Below are positions 43,560-50,603 of a stretch of DNA of 50,618 bases, one piece after another; positions within the stretch are counted from its first letter, which is position 1, and each line of letters starts with the position of its first letter. Under the pieces are notes generated by a model that was given only the letters and a program-made list of their open reading frames with translations, had not been told where the DNA came from and made no database searches. The position numbers and the translations under genes were made by a program. The DNA is taken from positions 1-50,618 of the forward strand of contig JAFUJS010000006.1 of the NCBI GenBank assembly GCA_017468115.1. Reading direction: 5' to 3'. The stretch comes from Clostridia bacterium. Lineage in GTDB: Bacteria > Bacillota_A > Clostridia > Oscillospirales > CAG-272.

Positions 43560-44645
43560 ATGGAGCAGGTATTTATTTCATATTCTACAAAGGATGCGGC
43601 AGTTGCTGACGCATTGACACATTGGCTGGAGCATGCGGGCATAAGATGCTGGATTGCGCCAAGGAATGCGGTGCCGGGCGTTGCCTATACAGAGTCTATT
43701 GTTGAGGCAATACACAAAAGCAAGGTTTTTGTTTTGGTTTATTCCAAAAAAAGCGATGAATCAAAACATGTAAGGAGCGAGATTAACTCAGCGTTTAACT
43801 CTGACTGCGTTATTGTCCCCCTGCGAATAGAGGATATCGACCCATCTATGACCTATGAATACTACATAGGCTCTACGCACTGGCTTGACGCAATTTCTCC
43901 CCCAATAGAAAAGTATTTCGACCAGCTTACAAGCAGGATTAAGGGAATATTGAACGCAGAGGAGCAGACCCCGCAGAAAAAGATAGTAGAGTTTAAAGGC
44001 AGGGCGGAGAAAAACGGAAGCGTTCAAATGGTGAAATTTGAAGAGCTGCTTGATTACGGGCTTTTGCCGGAAAAAATAGCGTCCAAGCTCATAGAAAACG
44101 ACTACATTAACTACGGCGAAAACGCAAACGAGGATAACGAGGGCACCCCCGAATTCTGGGCGGAAATGCTAAGCTGCTTTACAGAAACCTACCGCTATAT
44201 GGTTGACGGACTACAAATCGTAGGCGACTGGTCAATTACCGCCTTGAACGACGAAAGGTTCAAGGAAATGAAAAACGGACAGGTTGTAAGCAAGGATTTA
44301 ACCCTTGAAAGCACCGAGGTTATTTCTCTCCCCGGAGAATATAACGGCGTTATTATTACAATGTATATGCTACCGAGGTATAGGTCGGGCAAGAACTTTA
44401 AGCTGCTTATGTCCTCATTTCTTGAGCAGGTGCAGGAATACGCCAAGGAAGGCATTTTCTTTAAGGAGTGGTGCGTAAACGCATTCACGCCCCAACAGCA
44501 GGCATTTTTCAGAAGCGCAGGCTTTACCTATGCTTGCGACCATAGGCTCTACGGAAAAATCTACACTATAAGCTCAGAAAAGCTTATCAGTCTTGAAATA
44601 TCAAAGGACTACAAGGAGCTTGTAGAGCTTTACAAAAACAGATAA
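43560..44645 (+). CDS. TIR-domain protein with GNAT-like C-terminal domain
   Basis: A 361-residue protein. Residues 1-130 are a TIR domain: VFISYSTKDAAVADALT, GIRCWIAPRN, a box-2-like SKVFVLVYSKKS, and Glu74 in HVRSEINSAF at the position of the catalytic Glu of NAD-cleaving TIRs. After a linker, residues 170-335 look like an acetyltransferase fold: VGDWSITALNDERFKEMKNG, then MYMLPRYRSGKNFKLLMSSF and AFFRSAGFTYACDHRLYGKI. The enzyme role is inferred. It sits downstream of the heparinase-like gene, sharing its promoter, with GAGG as ribosome site. Confidence 0.82.
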   Translation: MEQVFISYSTKDAAVADALTHWLEHAGIRCWIAPRNAVPGVAYTESIVEAIHKSKVFVLVYSKKSDESKHVRSEINSAFNSDCVIVPLRIEDIDPSMTYEYYIGSTHWLDAISPPIEKYFDQLTSRIKGILNAEEQTPQKKIVEFKGRAEKNGSVQMVKFEELLDYGLLPEKIASKLIENDYINYGENANEDNEGTPEFWAEMLSCFTETYRYMVDGLQIVGDWSITALNDERFKEMKNGQVVSKDLTLESTEVISLPGEYNGVIITMYMLPRYRSGKNFKLLMSSFLEQVQEYAKEGIFFKEWCVNAFTPQQQAFFRSAGFTYACDHRLYGKIYTISSEKLISLEISKDYKELVELYKNR

Positions 44646-44672
44646 AAAAGCGACCATTGGTCGCTTTTTTTA
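44643..44672. terminator. Bidirectional terminator
   Basis: GCGACC, ATT loop, GGTCGC flanked by A and T runs between the TIR gene and the convergent rubredoxin gene. Confidence 0.88.
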
Positions 44673-44825
44673 TTCCTGTGAAAAGTTATCCTTGGAAACG
44701 CCGCAGAGTGGGCATTCAAAGTCCGGTGGAAGGTCGTCAAATTTTGTGCCGGGGGCAATGCCATATTCGGGCGCGCCCTCTGCCTCATCGTAGGTCCAGC
44801 CACATACATCACATACATATTTCAT
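44670..44825 (-). CDS. Rubredoxin
   Basis: A 51-residue rubredoxin. [13 protein letters not shown] and [11 protein letters not shown] give the four Cys ligands of the mononuclear iron. The start at 44825 follows GAGG; upstream residues of the longer frame overlap the flavoprotein gene. It is 13 bases downstream of the flavodiiron protein gene and is its expected electron donor. Confidence 0.94.
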   Translation of the reverse strand: MKYVCDVCGWTYDEAEGAPEYGIAPGTKFDDLPPDFECPLCGVSKDNFSQE

Positions 44826-44838
44826 AAAATTAACCTCA

Positions 44839-45981
44839 TTATTTTGCAAGCTCTCTTGCAAGAGCAGATATTTGTTTTTCGTTTTCCTCGGTCAAGGAAG
44901 ACAAAATAGTTACCCCTGTGTCGATAATTGTAAGATTTTTTGAGTTTTCCAGCATTGCTTTCATTGTCCTTGCGGCATTTGGCGCCCAGGAGCCGTTTTC
45001 TATAAAGGCAACGGTGCGGCTTTGGTAGCTGCGCTCTGTAAGATGAGTGATAAATTCTCTCATATATGGGAAAATGCCATTATTATAGGTGGTGGTTGCA
45101 AGCACCAGCTTGCTGTACTTGAAGGCATCCTCAATAGCCTCGTGCATGTCCTCACGGGCAAGGTCGCAAAGGCTTGTGGCAACGCCAAGAGCTTGGAGCT
45201 CGTCCTGAAGGAGAGCAGCCGCCTCGGCAGTATTGCCGTAGACAGAGGTATAGGCAATAAACACGCCTTCCTTTTCTGCCGCATAGCTTGACCAAATGTT
45301 GTACAGATTTAGGTAATAGTCAAGATTTTCCTCAAGCACAGGGCCGTGGAGAGGACAAATTCTTTCTATCTCCAAGGAGCTAACCTTCTTAAGGAGCGCT
45401 TGCACTTGTGTGCCATACTTGCCAACTATGCCGAAATAGTAGCGCCTTGCCTCGCACGCCCACTCCTCGTCGGCATCAAGTGCGCCGAATTTTCCAAAGG
45501 CGTCGGCAGAGAAAAGTGTTTTTTCTGTGTCAAGATAGGAAACCATAACCTCGGGCCAATGAACCATTGGGGCGGTGTAGAAGGTCAGGGTGCACTCTCC
45601 CAGGCTCAGCCTGTCCCCGTTGTCTACAACAATTTGGTTATTTGGAAAGTCCGTGCCGAAAAAGCCCTTCATCATATTAAAGGCTTTTTTGGTAGCCACA
45701 ATTTTTATGCTCGGGTATTCAGCCATAAGGCTAAAAATGCTAGAGGAATGGTCAGGCTCCATATGGCTGACTATCAAAAAGTCGGGACACGTGTCGCCAA
45801 TTTCCCTTTTAATGTTCTCAAGCCACTCTTCAAAAAAGAGAAGATCAACAGAGTCCATAATAGCAATTTTTTCATCTCTTACAAGGTAAGAGTTGTAGGA
45901 AATTCCGTTTGGAATATCAAATTGACCCTCGAAAAGGTCGGTAAGTCTGTCGTTTACACCGATGTAGGTAATCTTTTTCAT
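44839..45981 (-). CDS. Flavodiiron protein (FprA-type O2/NO reductase)
   Basis: A 380-residue A-type flavoprotein. The metallo-beta-lactamase di-iron motif is HMEPDH at residues 73-78, with VHWPEVM and CPLHGPVL supplying further ligands. A flavodoxin domain from about residue 245 starts [14 protein letters not shown]. It reduces oxygen or nitric oxide with electrons from rubredoxin, protecting anaerobes. I start at the ATG at 45981, which overlaps the stop of the dehydrogenase gene by one base (TGATG); an ATG three codons earlier is too close to AAGGA. Confidence 0.93.
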   Translation of the reverse strand: MKKITYIGVNDRLTDLFEGQFDIPNGISYNSYLVRDEKIAIMDSVDLLFFEEWLENIKREIGDTCPDFLIVSHMEPDHSSSIFSLMAEYPSIKIVATKKAFNMMKGFFGTDFPNNQIVVDNGDRLSLGECTLTFYTAPMVHWPEVMVSYLDTEKTLFSADAFGKFGALDADEEWACEARRYYFGIVGKYGTQVQALLKKVSSLEIERICPLHGPVLEENLDYYLNLYNIWSSYAAEKEGVFIAYTSVYGNTAEAAALLQDELQALGVATSLCDLAREDMHEAIEDAFKYSKLVLATTTYNNGIFPYMREFITHLTERSYQSRTVAFIENGSWAPNAARTMKAMLENSKNLTIIDTGVTILSSLTEENEKQISALARELAK

Positions 45982-47003
45982 CAGAAGCATTTTCCTTTCT
46001 TACAGTCTACGGCATTGCCCGACTTGAAGCACACCTCATTTTCGCACATGCCCTTTGTATATATATCAATAATGTTACTTGTGGTGGTTTCGGCAATATT
46101 GGAAAGCGCCTCCTCGGTAAGGAACGCCTGATGTGAGGTAACAATAACATTAGGCATGGAAATCAGCCTTGCTAAGGTGTCGTCCTCTAAAATATGGCCG
46201 GAAAAGTCCTCGAAGAAGAAGTCGCTTTCCTCCTCGTAAACGTCAAGGCAGGCGGCACCCACCTTGCGTGATTTAATGCCCGAGAGAAGAGCCTCCGCAT
46301 CTACAAGTGCGCCACGTGAGGTGTTTATAATTACCACACCACGCTTGCATTTTTCAATGGCATTTTGGTCGATTATGTGATAGGTTTCCTCGGTAAGAGG
46401 ACAATGCAGAGAAATAATGTCGCTTTCGGAAAGAAGCGTGTCAAGCTCTACAAACTGACAGCCCTCAATTTCTGTGGGGAACTTGTCGTAGGCAAGCACC
46501 CTCATACCAAAGCCACGGCAGATGTTAATAAAGACCTTGCCGATTTTACCCGTGCCAATAACGCCCACGGTTTTGCCGTAAAGGTCAAAGCCGGTCATGC
46601 CGTTTAGGCTGAAGTTAAAATCTCTTGTTCTGATATATGCCTTGTGTATGCGGCGGATTGAGGTAAGCAGCATTGCCACCGCATGCTCCGCAACCGCATA
46701 GGGCGAGTATGCAGGAACACGCACCACGTGAATTTTGCCACGGGCGTATTTAATATCAACATTGTTAAAGCCGGCACAGCGCAGGGCAAGGATTTTTACA
46801 CCCATTTGGTAAAGCTTGTCAATAACCGCTTGATTAACGGTGTCGTTTACGAAAACGCAAACGCCGTCAAAGCCGTGGGCAAGCTCCACTGTGTCCTCGT
46901 TCAGCTTTGCCTCAAAATATTTAATTTCTATGTCCTTTTCCCCAGCATATTTGTCGAATGCTGTCTTATCGTAGGCTTTTGTGTCGAAAAATGCAATCTT
47001 CAT
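45981..47003 (-). CDS. D-2-hydroxyacid dehydrogenase (D-lactate dehydrogenase-like)
   Basis: A 340-residue NAD-dependent dehydrogenase. The nucleotide fold is VGVIGTGKIGKVF. Catalytic residues are the Arg in NTSRGALVD, a Glu after CLDVYEEES, and His in SHQAFLTEEAL. The sub-group with KYARGKIHVVRVPAYSPYAVAEHA is typical of D-lactate dehydrogenases. Its C-terminal GNAVDCKKGKCF is cysteine-rich and unusual. I use the ATG at 47003, six bases after GGAGG. First gene of an operon with the flavodiiron protein and rubredoxin. Confidence 0.92.
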   Translation of the reverse strand: MKIAFFDTKAYDKTAFDKYAGEKDIEIKYFEAKLNEDTVELAHGFDGVCVFVNDTVNQAVIDKLYQMGVKILALRCAGFNNVDIKYARGKIHVVRVPAYSPYAVAEHAVAMLLTSIRRIHKAYIRTRDFNFSLNGMTGFDLYGKTVGVIGTGKIGKVFINICRGFGMRVLAYDKFPTEIEGCQFVELDTLLSESDIISLHCPLTEETYHIIDQNAIEKCKRGVVIINTSRGALVDAEALLSGIKSRKVGAACLDVYEEESDFFFEDFSGHILEDDTLARLISMPNVIVTSHQAFLTEEALSNIAETTTSNIIDIYTKGMCENEVCFKSGNAVDCKKGKCF

Positions 47004-47049
47004 GTGCACCCTCCCTTTCCTTACTTATACTATTGTACCACATTTAAGG

Positions 47050-47090
47050 GCAAAAATAAACAAAGGGAACAGATTTTTATCTGTCCCCAA
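47050..47090 (-). terminator. Terminator after hpt
   Basis: Minus strand: GGGGACAGAT, AAAA, ATCTGTTCCC then a T-rich tail, shortly after the hpt stop. An extended -10 (TGGTACAAT) for the next operon follows near 47030. Confidence 0.8.
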
Positions 47091-47097
47091 GGTGGAA

Positions 47098-47622
47098 TTA
47101 TCCGCCGTATTCTGCAATATATGGAAGACCTCTGTACCTTTCAGCACAGTCAAGTCCGTAGCCGATAACGAAAAAGTCCTCAATAGTAAACAGAGCAATA
47201 TCAGCATCAAACTTAACAAGGCGCCTTTCGGGCTTATCAAGAAGAGTAACCACCTTAAGAGAAAGAGGATTTCTTGCCTTGAGAAGGCTTACAACGTCAT
47301 TTAGGGTGCGACCTGTGTCGATAATATCCTCAACAATAATAACGTGGTAGCCGGAAATATCACGGTCAAGGTCCATTGTGATTTTTACAACTCCTGAGGA
47401 GCAGGTGCCCTCATAATAGCTCTTTGCGCACATAAATCCAATTTCGCAGGGGAGAGTGATTGCACGGCAAAGGTCCGCCATAAAAATAAATGCGCCCTTC
47501 AAAATGCTAACCAGCAAAACAGGCTTGCCGTCTGTATACATTTGGTCAATCTCTTTGCCAACCTCTTTGATTCTTTGGTCAATTTGCTCTTTGGTTATTA
47601 CAACTCTTTTAATCTTATTCAT
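47098..47622 (-). CDS. hpt: Hypoxanthine phosphoribosyltransferase
   Basis: A 174-residue purine salvage enzyme. VSILKGAFIFMADL, the PRPP motif VIIVEDIIDTGRTLND and FVIGYGLDCAERYRGLPYI are characteristic. It makes IMP or GMP from hypoxanthine or guanine. The ATG at 47622 follows GAGGGG; the 31 upstream in-frame codons lie over the promoter and are rejected. Transcribed from a perfect promoter, alone. Confidence 0.95.
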   Translation of the reverse strand: MNKIKRVVITKEQIDQRIKEVGKEIDQMYTDGKPVLLVSILKGAFIFMADLCRAITLPCEIGFMCAKSYYEGTCSSGVVKITMDLDRDISGYHVIIVEDIIDTGRTLNDVVSLLKARNPLSLKVVTLLDKPERRLVKFDADIALFTIEDFFVIGYGLDCAERYRGLPYIAEYGG

Positions 47623-47652
47623 ATTTAGCCCCTCTGTTTGTTTGGTAACTAT

Positions 47653-47681
47653 ATTATAACAAAAGCCTGCCAAGTAGTCAA
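47653..47681 (-). promoter_or_regulatory. Promoter of hpt
   Basis: Minus strand: TTGACT, 17-base spacer, perfect TATAAT. Confidence 0.8.
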
Positions 47682-47708
47682 ATGTTTTTTGACAAGTTTG
47701 AGTATTTA

Positions 47709-47737
47709 TTGACAAATTTTTTATATAGTGCTACAAT
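47709..47737 (+). promoter_or_regulatory. Promoter of the tandem zinc-ribbon genes
   Basis: TTGACA, 17-base spacer, TACAAT, 25 bases before the ATG; divergent from the hpt promoter. Confidence 0.75.
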
Positions 47738-47761
47738 ATAATAGAAAAAGGGGGTGCAATT

Positions 47762-48352
47762 ATGAATTGTAAGAATTGTAATATGGAGCTAAACAATGAT
47801 GCGCTTTTTTGCCCACAATGCGGAACCAAGGCGGAAAAAGACAGATGCTGTCAAAGCCATTGTGACTGCGGAAGAGCAATTCAAGAGGAAGATATATTCT
47901 GCCCCGATTGCGGTAAAAAATTAAAAAATTTTAAAAGCTTTTGCTCCGGCTGTGGCACAGAGCTAAAGGAGAACGAGGCGTTTTGTCATCTTTGCGGTAC
48001 AAAAACGCAGCAAGCTGCCGTGGCAGTAGTTGAGGAACAGACAGATGAACCGAAAAAGATAAGCTATAAAGACGGTGTTATGTCTATGGTATTCGGTTTT
48101 CTGGCGGAATATGTGGGGGAGCTTTCTATGTTGCCCTTCGTGTTCCCGATTTTCTTAGCCGGCGCTATTGTTTTAATGGTTTTTTCAAAAAAATACAGGG
48201 ATAGATATTTGAGCCAATACGGAAAGCATTGCGGCTTTACCGTGGCAGGTAATGTGGCGAGAATAATGGCAATACCGGTAACTGTGTTTTGTGCCTTATA
48301 TGGGCTTGTATTTACTATACTTTTGATAGGAGAAATTGCATATGGAATGTAA
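47762..48352 (+). CDS. Multi-zinc-ribbon membrane protein (first of tandem pair)
   Basis: A 196-residue protein with a chain of CxxC motifs: CKNCN, CPQCG, CDCG with neighbouring Cys, CPDCG, CSGCG and CHLCG in the first 85 residues, enough for three zinc ribbons. A linker follows, then two to three hydrophobic segments around 118-140 and 163-192, ending IAYGM. AAGGGGG precedes the ATG. Its end overlaps the next gene by 11 bases. The function of this double-zinc-ribbon membrane class is not known. Confidence 0.8.
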   Translation: MNCKNCNMELNNDALFCPQCGTKAEKDRCCQSHCDCGRAIQEEDIFCPDCGKKLKNFKSFCSGCGTELKENEAFCHLCGTKTQQAAVAVVEEQTDEPKKISYKDGVMSMVFGFLAEYVGELSMLPFVFPIFLAGAIVLMVFSKKYRDRYLSQYGKHCGFTVAGNVARIMAIPVTVFCALYGLVFTILLIGEIAYGM

Positions 48353-48974
48353 GAATTGCGGAAATTTGTTAAATGAGGACTCCATCTTTTGCGCGGCATG
48401 CGGAACTGCTGTGGAAAAAGAGGAGAAAAAGGAAATTGAAATTGCCACCTGTGGCGGCTGTGGCAGGCTCATAAGAGAAGAAAATAAATTCTGCCCACAT
48501 TGTGGCTATGAGATGAAAAAGGAAACCTTATGTAAGGGCTGTGGTCAAAAGCTGGCAGAGGGGACAAGGTTTTGCCCCAGCTGCGGCACTAAGGCTCAAG
48601 AGACACAGGGTCAGGAGCCACCAAGACCTGCACAGCAGCCCGCAAGTGAGCAGCCTGCAAGCGAGCCAAAGGCGGTAAGCAAGAAGAATTCTATTCTTTC
48701 TATGGCGTTTGGCATTGCATCAGTGTTCTGCGGATTGTTTTCCTGGTATTACATTTGCCCGTTTATATTTATCGCAGGGTCAATAATTTTCGGTTCCCTT
48801 TCAAACTCAAAGAGAGAAGCCTACATAAGGGAAGCAGGGGAGCCAAACGGCTTTACAAAAGCCGGCAAAATTACAACCACCGTGTCAATACCTGTAACCA
48901 TTGTGTTTGGTATAATCGGCGTTGTATTGTTTGGCGTATTTGTATATGCAATAGCGCAGGGAATGAACTCATAA
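48342..48974 (+). CDS. Multi-zinc-ribbon membrane protein (second of tandem pair)
   Basis: A 210-residue paralogue of the preceding gene: CKNCG, CAACG, CGGCG, CPHCG, CKGCG and CPSCG in the first 90 residues make three ribbons. A Pro/Gln/Ala/Ser-rich linker (PARPAQQPASEQPASE-like) joins them to hydrophobic segments near 130-155 and 180-205. The start at 48342 follows AGGAGA and overlaps the first gene, so both are likely made together. Confidence 0.8.
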   Translation: MECKNCGNLLNEDSIFCAACGTAVEKEEKKEIEIATCGGCGRLIREENKFCPHCGYEMKKETLCKGCGQKLAEGTRFCPSCGTKAQETQGQEPPRPAQQPASEQPASEPKAVSKKNSILSMAFGIASVFCGLFSWYYICPFIFIAGSIIFGSLSNSKREAYIREAGEPNGFTKAGKITTTVSIPVTIVFGIIGVVLFGVFVYAIAQGMNS

Positions 48975-49020
48975 ACAAAAAAAGATGTCTCTGCCGTAAA
49001 GCAGTTTTATAAAAAGTCAA

Positions 49021-49049
49021 AAAAGGACGAGGAATTTCTCGTCCTTTTT
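49021..49049 (+). terminator. Terminator after the zinc-ribbon pair
   Basis: GGACGAG, 6-base loop, CTCGTCC with A and T flanks. Confidence 0.88.
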
Positions 49050-49345
49050 GCACACAATCTTGATTTGCAAGGTATAGTGTGTTATACCATTTTTTGCTTT
49101 CGGGCGGTAAAGCTTTTTAGTGATATGCCTCGCCACTAGGCAAGCGTGGGCTCGGCGTGATATTTTTGCTTTTCAAAAGTGATATTGCTCCCGTCGGTCG
49201 CAGTGATATTCTATTCGCTTTTGTAACTTCAAACGCGCGTAGCGCATACCACTGCCGAAGGCAATATCACGCACAAAGCGCATACCACTCGCCATAGGCG
49301 AATAGAGTTGGCGCACCCGCGATAAAGCAGGTGCGCCAAAGACAT
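49050..49345. repeat. Palindrome-rich intergenic block
   Basis: Contains GGTATA-N6-TATACC at 49071-49088, several GTGATAT / ATATCAC-type units (AGTGATATG, GTGATATTTTTGC, GTGATATTGCTCC, AGTGATATTC, CAATATCACGC), paired CGCCATAGGCG and GCGCGTAGCGC modules, and a closing hairpin GGCGCACC/GGTGCGCC at about 49314-49338. No open frame. The whole block could fold as one branched structure. Confidence 0.65.
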
Positions 49346-49355
49346 CCTCTTACTT

Positions 49356-49598
49356 TTACGCCGGAATACCCTTTGTAAGTGTTTCCTTTACTGAATTAAA
49401 CTCTTCGTCAGTCATCTTAAGAACATTGATGCCGAGAATGATACCCATAACCATATTAACTACGCCAAGGATACCAAATGTAACAATACCAAGAACAATT
49501 CTTAAAACGCCTGTCTTAATTCTGCCCTGCATAAAGCATGGAACACCATAAGAATTGAAGATAATGCACATAACACCAAAAAGAATTCTGTTGTCCAT
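49356..49598 (-). CDS. Small two-helix membrane protein (TM2-like)
   Basis: An 80-residue protein with two hydrophobic segments, ILFGVMCIIFNSYGVPCF and LRIVLGIVTFGILGVVNMVMGI, joined by a short QGRIKTG turn. This spacing resembles TM2-domain proteins, though the usual first motif is altered. AAGGAG is eight bases before the ATG at 49598; the six upstream codons overlap it. It has its own perfect promoter. Function unknown. Confidence 0.7.
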   Translation of the reverse strand: MDNRILFGVMCIIFNSYGVPCFMQGRIKTGVLRIVLGIVTFGILGVVNMVMGIILGINVLKMTDEEFNSVKETLTKGIPA

Positions 49599-49630
49599 TT
49601 GTAAAACTCCTTTCATTAGAAATCAAGCAC

Positions 49631-49659
49631 ATTTTATCATATGAAAAAATGGTTGTCAA
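49631..49659 (-). promoter_or_regulatory. Promoter of the TM2-like gene
   Basis: Minus strand: TTGACA, 17-base spacer, TAAAAT. Confidence 0.78.
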
Positions 49660-49738
49660 TAGAAACAAAAAATATAGCAAAAAGCAACAATTTTCCCAAA
49701 ATTTCGCACAGGCGAATAAAAATAAAAGAAAAAATATA

Positions 49739-49767
49739 TTGACACACCGAAAAAAATGTGATAATAT
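49739..49767 (+). promoter_or_regulatory. Strong promoter reading into the tRNA-Ser-derived region
   Basis: TTGACA, 17-base spacer, TAATAT. No ribosome site or gene follows. The predicted transcript starts about 37 bases before the first tRNA-Ser-like fragment at 49809, as expected for an original tRNA promoter. Confidence 0.65.
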
Positions 49768-49808
49768 ACTTATGCTCATTTAAAAATGAACGAATGCACA
49801 ATTAAATG

Positions 49809-50013
49809 CAGGAGTAGCAAGCCTTTGCCTTGCATGCGAAGCGGATTCTGAAAAACAAGTTTTTCAGAGCCACCGGTCATAACGGGGGAGTGAACAAAAA
49901 ACGATTGAGTATCGTTTTTTGAAGCGAGTAACGAAAATAAGGAGAGCGGAAGGCGAGGTAACGAGGCGCACCGAGCGACTATATTTTCGGAAGGGCACGA
50001 GTCTTGAAAACCG
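49809..50013 (+). pseudogene. Scattered tRNA-Ser-like fragments, interrupted
   Basis: GCAGGAGTA at 49809, CGGTCATAACG at 49874-49884 and GTCTTGAAAACCG at 50001-50013 match, in order, the acceptor start, D-arm and anticodon arm of the tRNA-Ser copies further right. They are separated by a 53-base hairpin repeat and by about 115 bases of other sequence. I read this as an old copy broken by insertions. Confidence 0.4.
49821..49873 (+). repeat. 53-base hairpin repeat, copy A
   Basis: Includes CTTGCATGCGAAGCGGATTC and the perfect hairpin CTGAAAAAC/GTTTTTCAG. It differs from copy B at 50113-50165 by one base in the loop. Confidence 0.85.
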
Positions 50014-50112
50014 AAAAAACTAAATAAAAAAGCACAATTTGCATTGTGTAGCAGGAATAGCAAGACTTCGTCTTGTGCTGCGGCAAGCCCCTTGTGAGTA
50101 AACTCCCAGATG

Positions 50113-50165
50113 GCCTTTGCCTTGCATGCGAAGCGGATTCTGAAAAACAGGTTTTTCAGAGCCAC
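50113..50165 (+). repeat. 53-base hairpin repeat, copy B
   Basis: 52 of 53 bases match copy A. It is followed by a long inverted repeat CTGCATATCAT/ATGATATGCAG at about 50177-50214. Confidence 0.85.
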
Positions 50166-50210
50166 TTCGAAATTCTCTGCATATCATAATGCAACGGGTG
50201 CATATGATAT

Positions 50211-50252
50211 GCAGGAATATCGAAGCGGTCATAACGAGGCGGTCTTGAAAAA
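50211..50252 (+). pseudogene. tRNA-Ser(UGA) 5' half, copy 1
   Basis: Acceptor-like GCAGGAA, TA, D-arm TCGAAGCGGTCATAACGA, then anticodon stem GCGGT and loop CTTGAAA (UGA anticodon). The 3' half of the anticodon stem and everything after are unlike a tRNA. Confidence 0.6.
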
Positions 50253-50280
50253 CTCTCGTTACTGTCACTGCAAAATCGTG

Positions 50281-50378
50281 AAAGCCCTTGATTTTATTGG
50301 GCTTTTCGGGGGTTCATCTGCACGTTGCGAGATGGCTTTCTCGCAGTTTTCTCGCAAATTTCTCGCAGGTTTCTCGCA
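50281..50378 (+). repeat. Hairpin and 11-bp iterons after tRNA-Ser half 1
   Basis: A hairpin GCCC-N11-GGGC at 50284-50302 is followed by inverted TTGCGAGA at 50325 and four direct TTTCTCGCA repeats at 50337, 50348, 50359 and 50370, exactly 11 bases apart. Confidence 0.8.
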
Positions 50379-50446
50379 ATTTCCGAATGTTTTCGAACCC
50401 ATTTTGAATTGGTTCGGTGACTATTTGGGACAATTTAATAGCCTAC

Positions 50447-50488
50447 GGAGGCATATCGAAGCGGTCATAACGAGGCTGTCTTGAAAAC
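50447..50488 (+). pseudogene. tRNA-Ser(UGA) 5' half, copy 2
   Basis: GGAGGCA acceptor start, TA, the same D-arm, anticodon stem GCTGT and loop CTTGAAA. From 50453 it matches copy 1 for 35 bases with one difference. The sequence after the anticodon loop cannot complete a tRNA. Confidence 0.65.
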
Positions 50489-50516
50489 TTCCTTCGTCTG
50501 TTTATGTAATCTCTTA

Positions 50517-50600
50517 AAAACCCTTGATTTTATTGGGTTTTTCACAACTTAATATGCACTTTGCGAGAAGCGTTTCTCGCAGATTTCTCGCAATTTTCTC
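50517..50600 (+). repeat. Hairpin and 11-bp iterons after tRNA-Ser half 2
   Basis: Hairpin ACCC-N11-GGGT at 50520-50538, inverted TTGCGAGA at 50561, then TTTCTCGCA at 50573 and 50584 and a partial third at 50595, again 11 bases apart. The hairpin arms differ from those of the first unit but still pair. Confidence 0.8.
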
Positions 50601-50603
50601 TAC

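Noticed and set aside
49776..50484. Open frames over the right-edge repeats on both strands
   Set aside because: They run through duplicated hairpins and tRNA-like pieces, have no good ribosome sites and look like no protein.
50325..50600. Possible CRISPR array in the TTTCTCGCA repeats
   Set aside because: The repeats are 9 bases at an 11-base period with no spacers of useful length and no cas genes.
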